This document shows, one piece after another, positions 60,801 to 64,000 of a stretch of DNA of 64,000 nt. The position numbers were made by a program, and so were the translations under genes. The notes beneath the pieces are model-generated. The model searched no databases. It was not told where the DNA came from and saw nothing but the letters and a program-made list of their open reading frames with translations. Source of the DNA: Ophiura sarsii (taxonomy: Eukaryota; Echinodermata; Ophiuroidea; Amphilepidida; Ophiuridae); assembly GCA_035610835.1 (NCBI GenBank), contig CM069441.1, positions 87,121,574 to 87,185,573 of the forward strand. The letters run 5' to 3'. How positions within the stretch are numbered: the stretch's first letter is position 1; every line of letters begins with the position of its first letter.

Positions 60801-63768
60801 GGGGGGGGTCATAACATTATTTTGTATCGGATAGGGGGGGGGGGGTTATACATTTATTAACAACGGCCATTGACATATTTGTGACCCCCCCTCCCGAAGA
60901 AAATGATAGCCCCCTTAGTTGTACATACAACCTGAGAATTATCAACCATATTGCATGACAACTCGCTGATAACACTTTTGTATCATGATTTTGTTTTTAT
61001 TTGCAGGAAAAAGTATGGATCAAAGCAAATGAAAGCTGTGTCTGGCTGGAAAACATTCAAGTATTCAGTAGCATTGGTAAGTTAAAGAATTAATTAGGTT
61101 TGTGTAAAACCCTGTGTATTTGGATAAAATGTTCAGGCAAATAACACACAGTTGTGCCCTTATAGCCTTCTGCTAATACAAAACCTTCAACACACACATG
61201 CCTTTAAAATTTATATACATGTACAAAGTACAAAACAAAATATTAATGACACTGACTATTCACAAAAGTTATGTGTGGAGCATAATCATCTGGTCATTAA
61301 TAGTAGAGAATAATAGAATAGGCTTAATCGATATTGCCCTGCTGAAGCGATTGCTTTTGTTTGAATCATCTGGGCCAGCTGTCATATTGCTAAACAATTA
61401 AAAAAGTACAACTGGTTGATGCTATACAAATGGATTGTAATTGTGACCAATTATTACTAGTTTAGGACATTTATAATCAAAACTGTAAAAATTTGAAATA
61501 TTCAAAAGCAAAAATATAATGTCATAATTGTCTGAAGTTGAAGTTTCCCTGGCGCATTGATGATGCCTCATCATGTAAGGCAAACCAAAGATTTGGAACA
61601 GTTTACCATCATATGTGATGTGTTCTACCCAAACCAGACACAATTGGGCAAGATATCAAAATTGAGTTAGTAATTGATTATTAAACTAGAGATCTTCAGC
61701 TTTACAGTGGTACCTCTCTTTTTTTAATCGGACTTCCCAAAGCGGAGTTACATCATTTTCAAGTTCTTCTTTTACGGTCTTTATGAAAACTCCAAACTGA
61801 GATATCGCCCTTTAAAGTTACTAGAACTAGGCTTTTTACTTTACTAACTAGGATTTTTTTAAATCACTGAAACATACATTTAGGATGACTTTTTAATCTG
61901 AATCTTGCACAATATCGTTTATAAACACTCTGAAGATTCATTATTTACCAGAAACTCAAATTCCCCCAAAAATCACCCCCAATTATGTTTTGGGCTATTT
62001 CTCAGTTTGGAGCTCTGCCCAATTCCGTCTGGTTTTGGTAGAACACGTCACATATATTCACTCAATGTCATCTCTTGGCCAATTTAAGAAGTGTCTCAAG
62101 ACTCATATCTTTAAGTCCACACACAGTGTCTAGTTGATAAGTATATTGTTTTTGTCAAACTATTGTGCAGGCCCTCTGTATTTTTGATACGCAGTTCCTG
62201 TATGTCTCTCATATATTTGTTGTTTGTATTTTATGTATTTGTACTTTTCTCTTTGTATTTAAGCGCTTTGAGAACTTGTTGTAAGGCGCTCTATAAGTAT
62301 TTTGTATTATTTTTGTATTATTATGTAGATCGGAGTAGTAATACAGTTATGTGTAACTGTAATTTGTCACGTTACTGTCAAAACCAAGTAGCTCCATCCA
62401 GCCCTTCAGCATGTATATAAAGTAATACTTCCTATATGTAACCTTTGGGCAGTCTACTCAAAACATATATTTTAAGGGCCACAAAAACATTGTTTTTGTA
62501 AGTGATCCTGCCCCTGAACGTCATAAAGCAACACTTCCTATGCATATACTGCATAGCCATTGGGCAATTTTACTTTATACATGCTGAAGGGCCGGGAAAA
62601 AAACATACAAGGTTTTGACGGAACAGCAACAATATTTGTAGTTATTAATCTGTTTGAAAATGTTATCTCGCTTCCCTCCAGAGATGGAAACGCTTCAAAG
62701 AAAAGGCCTATGATTTCTTCCTTTGGTTTGAAGTCTGGAGATCATCACTGAAAGAAGTTGAAGGTAATTTCCTGATTTGTATATGTCCATCTTAGAAAGA
62801 AAATTCAAGTTTGCTGATCATCTTAGAAAGAAAATTCAAGTTTGCTGTGTTGTATTGATCATCTCTGCCCCAAATTTAACTGCTGTGAGTTGCAGCTTGA
62901 GCACCCTACATGGGGTTCAGGGTTGCCATACACAGAAATATGCCAGAAAATTAACAGAGGACAATGAATTAATAGAACTTTTGTCCAAATGTAAAGCAAA
63001 TTCATCTCACATGTTGTCTGATTTGGATGCAAGTCATTACAATTTTAGTGATGGTTTTGAATACAATATAATGAAATTGCATTTGGAAAGTTCAATACAT
63101 GTTTAAAAATGTCACATAAAAAAGCAGTTCCCCTACAAGGCCCCTACTTTGAAACTATGTCATCTCCTGGAATCCTTACTGAATATTTCAGGATTTAACC
63201 TGTAGGTTAGGCCTACAACCAGGGTTGTCACCAGGCAACCTTGGGCAAAATTTGGGCAAAGTGTAGCGAGCCGAGCGAGTGGAGCTCTCGCGGCTCAGGG
63301 GCCGGGATGTTTTTAGGTTTTTTCAATGCACTTTGAGGGTTCCTGCCACATAGTTTCTTGTTTAATGAGGCAGCTTAATGATTTTATCCACAAATTGTTA
63401 AAAATATATTTAAAAAAAATTTTTTAAAAAAATGTTACCTTTTTTTTAGAGTGCCGGGAGGGCCAGCCCAGTGCCGGGCCCGGCATAGCTACAACCCTGG
63501 TAACAACACTTTTAAGATAGATAGAAAGCATTCTCTCCTTCATACGAAGAAGGCTGGCTTCCTGCAATACAAGATCCCAAATTCAACTCTTCCTTCTATC
63601 TCATCTGTATCATCTTATTTCTAGGTAAATTTGGCACAGCCGTTGTGTCTTATTTTGTCTTCCTGAAGTGGCTTCTGTTCCTAAACATCTACATATTTCT
63701 ACTCATGACGAGTTTCGTTGCTATACCGCAGTGGCTACTAGGAAACGACTACGAATATCAAGATGGAA
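51829..63768 (+). CDS. TMC: TMC-B: transmembrane channel-like protein, 5' part of gene (span, continues beyond window)
   Basis: Five exons (51829-51868, 53200-53533, 61007-61076, 62682-62763, 63625-63768) join in phases 1, 2, 0, 1 to give about 223 residues; the exon 5 donor GTAAGT in phase 1 shows that the gene continues to the right. The N-terminus is hydrophilic with an RPMSRSKSFHR segment. Exons 4 and 5 match TMC-A exon 5 closely (KFGTAVVSYFVFLKWLLFLN against NFGSGVISYFLLLKWLLLLN). It is a diverged paralogue of TMC-A in head-to-head orientation, not an allele or pseudogene: no stops or frameshifts were seen in the exons. Confidence 0.93.
52000..53190. other. TMC-B intron 1
   Basis: AT-rich; an inverted TATGATTTATGTCAATG / ATAAATCATAAAT pair near 52085-52145; no exon recognised. 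Confidence 0.45.
53200..53533 (+). CDS. TMC: TMC-B exon 2
   Basis: An acceptor (TTTGATATACAG) gives phase 1 and the frame runs DKHTPPLVPYQDDLYGNSVE... to HKKREIR with a GTGAGC donor in phase 2. Content is acidic and serine-rich with SRSKSFHRAH and MEYELDKLKNDESETGED. The end corresponds to STKRRIR of TMC-A exon 3. The acceptor at 53199 is chosen because the frame is closed by TGA a few codons upstream and the phase matches exon 1. Confidence 0.85.
53786..54031. mobile_element. MITE, TATAGTTTGATCAGTTCC family (complete)
   Basis: Inverted ends and the ATGCGCGTCCATCTATATTC interior. A partial copy lies immediately left (53690-53770). TMC-B intron 2. Confidence 0.8.
54042..54625. mobile_element. 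Two tandem ATTGAACGAACA palindromic units, second one interrupted
   Basis: Unit ATTGAACGAACACCACGCAC ... TGTTCGTTCAAT is intact at 54042-54142. In the second copy (54182-54625) it is split by the AGGCC-type MITE at 54245-54562. Confidence 0.8.
54245..54562. mobile_element. MITE, AGGCCTAAAAAA / TTTGATTGGCGTAAC ends
   Basis: Short relative of 17079-17930. TTA occurs on both sides at the junctions, consistent with a 2-3-bp target duplication. Confidence 0.85.
54638..55305. mobile_element. GGGCAATTCCACGG element, partial copy, with nested MITE
   Basis: Near-identical to the left half of 47485-48736, including GTAACAGCGTGACGG. It is interrupted by 54760-55008 and lacks the right end. Confidence 0.85.
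54760..55008. mobile_element. Nested MITE with CTATAGTCGTCGTCAGAATA ends
   Basis: Inverted ends CTATAGTCGTCGTCAGAATA and TATTCTGACGACGACTATAG. The interior is GC-rich (GCAGTTCGACGCGTCGCGAC). It is younger than its host element. Confidence 0.88.
55341..55880. repeat. AAGTC-rich simple repeat interrupted by a palindromic MITE
   Basis: CAAGTCAAGTCAAGTT before and TCAAGTCATTTCAAGTCATC after the MITE at 55359-55740. Confidence 0.75.
55359..55740. mobile_element. Palindromic MITE with TTAAAGGCATATTATGTAAT ends (copy 2)
   Basis: Same family and organisation as 42018-42378. Confidence 0.88.
56008..56315. mobile_element. hAT-like MITE with CAGTGGCGGATnCAGG ends
   Basis: CAGTGGCGGATACAGG at left and the inverse CTGGATCCGCCACTG at right; inner AGnCCCCCCGTAAAATTT is also inverted. 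Such ends are typical of hAT elements. The flanks do not show a clean 8-bp duplication. A poly-C tract (~22) is inside. Confidence 0.75.
56800..57375. mobile_element. Possible second GGGCAATTCC-type element with GTCATTCCGCAACAC motifs
   Basis: GTCATTCCGCAACAC-like motifs occur four times at 56800-56858 and inverted once at 56993-57008. A TTGGAATTGCCCATA end at 57362 matches the GGGCAATTCCA family. The left end was not identified. Confidence 0.5.
57669..57936. mobile_element. MITE with AGGTATAGATGnGGTGACAG ends
   Basis: GGTATAGATGGGGTGACAGG at left and GCTGTCACCTCATCTATACC at right are inverted. Confidence 0.75.
58000..59058. other. TMC-B intron 2 stretch, no gene seen
   Basis: A short CTCCTGCGAGTCTCTCGCCT pyrimidine-rich patch near 58308 of unknown nature; otherwise AT-rich. 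Confidence 0.4.
59059..59490. mobile_element. MITE with AGGCCAAAAAAAnG / TTGTGTTGCCCTCAG ends (complete reference copy)
   Basis: TTAGGCCAAAAAAAAG then GTTGTGTTGCCCTCAGCGAC at left; GCACTTGAGGGCAACACAAC then TTTTTTTGGCCTTAA at right. CCGACCGACCGACCC lies inside each end. Confidence 0.9.
60083..60425 (+). repeat. Interspersed repeat, GACAnTGGAAAGGGGTAT family (copy 3) with poly-G head
   Basis: G-run, GCACTGACAGTGGAAAGGGG, CCCTGAAGACTCCCTTTTGA and a C-run end; same order as the copies at 21450 and 44379. Confidence 0.78.
60525..60910. mobile_element. G-run-rich inverted element
   Basis: GGGGGCCGTCATTTTCTTCGG at left and the inverse CCCGAAGAAAATGATAGCCCC at right; three poly-G tracts inside. 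It ends about 95 bp before TMC-B exon 3. Confidence 0.7.
61007..61076 (+). CDS. TMC: TMC-B exon 3
   Basis: A 70-bp exon (acceptor TTTATTTGCAG, donor GTAAGT; phase 2 in, 0 out) encoding KKYGSKQMKAVSGWKTFKYS plus VAL. It is the counterpart of TMC-A exon 4 with identical phases. Intron 2 is 7.5 kb and full of repeats. Confidence 0.9.
61850..62325 (+). mobile_element. LINE 3' end, decayed RT tail, with ATT-rich tail
   Basis: The plus strand has a frameshifted remnant resembling AxxLWNSLP...FKxxLKTHIF (SLGQFKKCLKTHIFKS), then AAGCGCTTTGAGAAC and GGCGCTCTATAAG and TATTATT-rich tail, the same 3' UTR plan as the LINE at 6913-7565. TMC-B intron 3, same orientation as the gene. Confidence 0.7.
62682..62763 (+). 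CDS. TMC: TMC-B exon 4
   Basis: An 82-bp exon (acceptor CTTCCCTCCAG, donor GTAATT; phase 0 in, 1 out) encoding RWKRFKEKAYDFFLWFEVWR plus SSLKEVE. This is the pre-TM1 amphipathic region, equivalent to the first third of TMC-A exon 5. Confidence 0.92.
63216..63503. mobile_element. MITE with ACCAGGGTTGTnnC ends
   Basis: ACAACCAGGGTTGTCACCAG at left and AGCTACAACCCTGGTAACAA at right are inverted; interior GGGCAAAGTGTAGCGAGCC and GTGCCGGGCCCGGC are GC-rich. TMC-B intron 4. Confidence 0.75.
63625..63768 (+). CDS. TMC: TMC-B exon 5 (first membrane segment)
   Basis: Acceptor CTTATTTCTAG, donor GTAAGT; phase 1 in and out. It encodes KFGTAVVSYFVFLKWLLFLN and continues IYIFLLMTSFVAIP, which is TM1, then QWLLGNDYEYQDG. 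The rest of the protein lies outside the window; 63769-64000 is intron with no feature recognised. Confidence 0.93.
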
Positions 63769-64000
63769 GTAAGTTTTGTTGTAGCAAATAGGAATTACTT
63801 TTTGACAGAAGTAAGCACCATATATAGAAATCATGTCTTCCTTCCATCTAAGGTGAAAGAGGGTACTGGGAAAGTAGTGGCACAAACACTATGAGCGTGT
63901 TTCTGCTGGGACACTGCAAAAAGTAAACGCTAAGTTTCAATCGGTCAGTTTTTAATCCCCCCTGTTTCTACTCGCGAAAAGTTACGGCTACGTTTATCGA

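Noticed and set aside
62777..63106. Plus-strand frame of 109 residues after TMC-B exon 4
   Set aside because: It lies in intron 4; joining it would lose the phase match between exons 4 and 5, and it shows no TMC similarity.

Overview
The window looks like genomic DNA from an animal with introns, most likely a marine invertebrate; an echinoderm- or hemichordate-like deuterostome is a weak guess from repeat style only. Density of coding sequence is very low, introns are long, and most of the remainder is interspersed repeats (many inverted-repeat MITE-like elements, LINE 3' ends, tRNA-derived SINEs, satellites and long poly-G tracts). No bacterial operons, rRNA genes or CRISPR arrays were seen. 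Nearly all long open frames between the exons are accidents of tandem repeats or transposon remnants.

Two genes are supported, and both encode transmembrane channel-like (TMC) proteins. They lie head to head. TMC-A is on the minus strand and appears complete: 17 coding exons from 37615 down to 5617. All junctions use AG acceptors and GT donors, the phases match at every junction, and the coding sum is 2754 nt (917 residues plus stop). The predicted protein has a tyrosine-rich N-terminus with repeated YENA motifs, about nine to ten membrane segments, the family signature CWETYVGMEIYKL, the EFDIARN motif and a very basic C-terminal tail. TMC-B is on the plus strand. It begins at 51829 and its first five coding exons (to 63768, about 223 residues) fall in the window, ending after the first membrane segment; the rest lies beyond the right edge. 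A possible alternative first exon for TMC-A lies at 51287-51362, only 466 bp from the TMC-B start codon and in the right phase to join TMC-A exon 2.

Layout: 1-5383 repeats downstream of TMC-A; 5617-37678 TMC-A exons separated by repeat-filled introns; 37700-51280 a gene-poor interval with a nested 1.4-kb element, a 1.2-kb TTAA-site element, a SINE-bearing foldback and a 1.25-kb element full of GTAACAGCGTGAC motifs; 51287-51868 candidate bidirectional start region; 51829 to the end TMC-B with repeat-filled introns.

The most unusual observation is in TMC-A intron 6. A minisatellite of about 40 units of 33 bp begins exactly at the exon 6 donor, and every unit copies the last ~23 exonic bases plus the GT donor, so the true splice site is followed by dozens of near-identical decoy donors. 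Other notable points are six pYxN-type motifs in exon 1, a decayed duplicate of exon 14, three tandem arrays that start just downstream of TMC-A donors, and LINE 3' ends lying about 25-45 bp upstream of two TMC-A acceptors.
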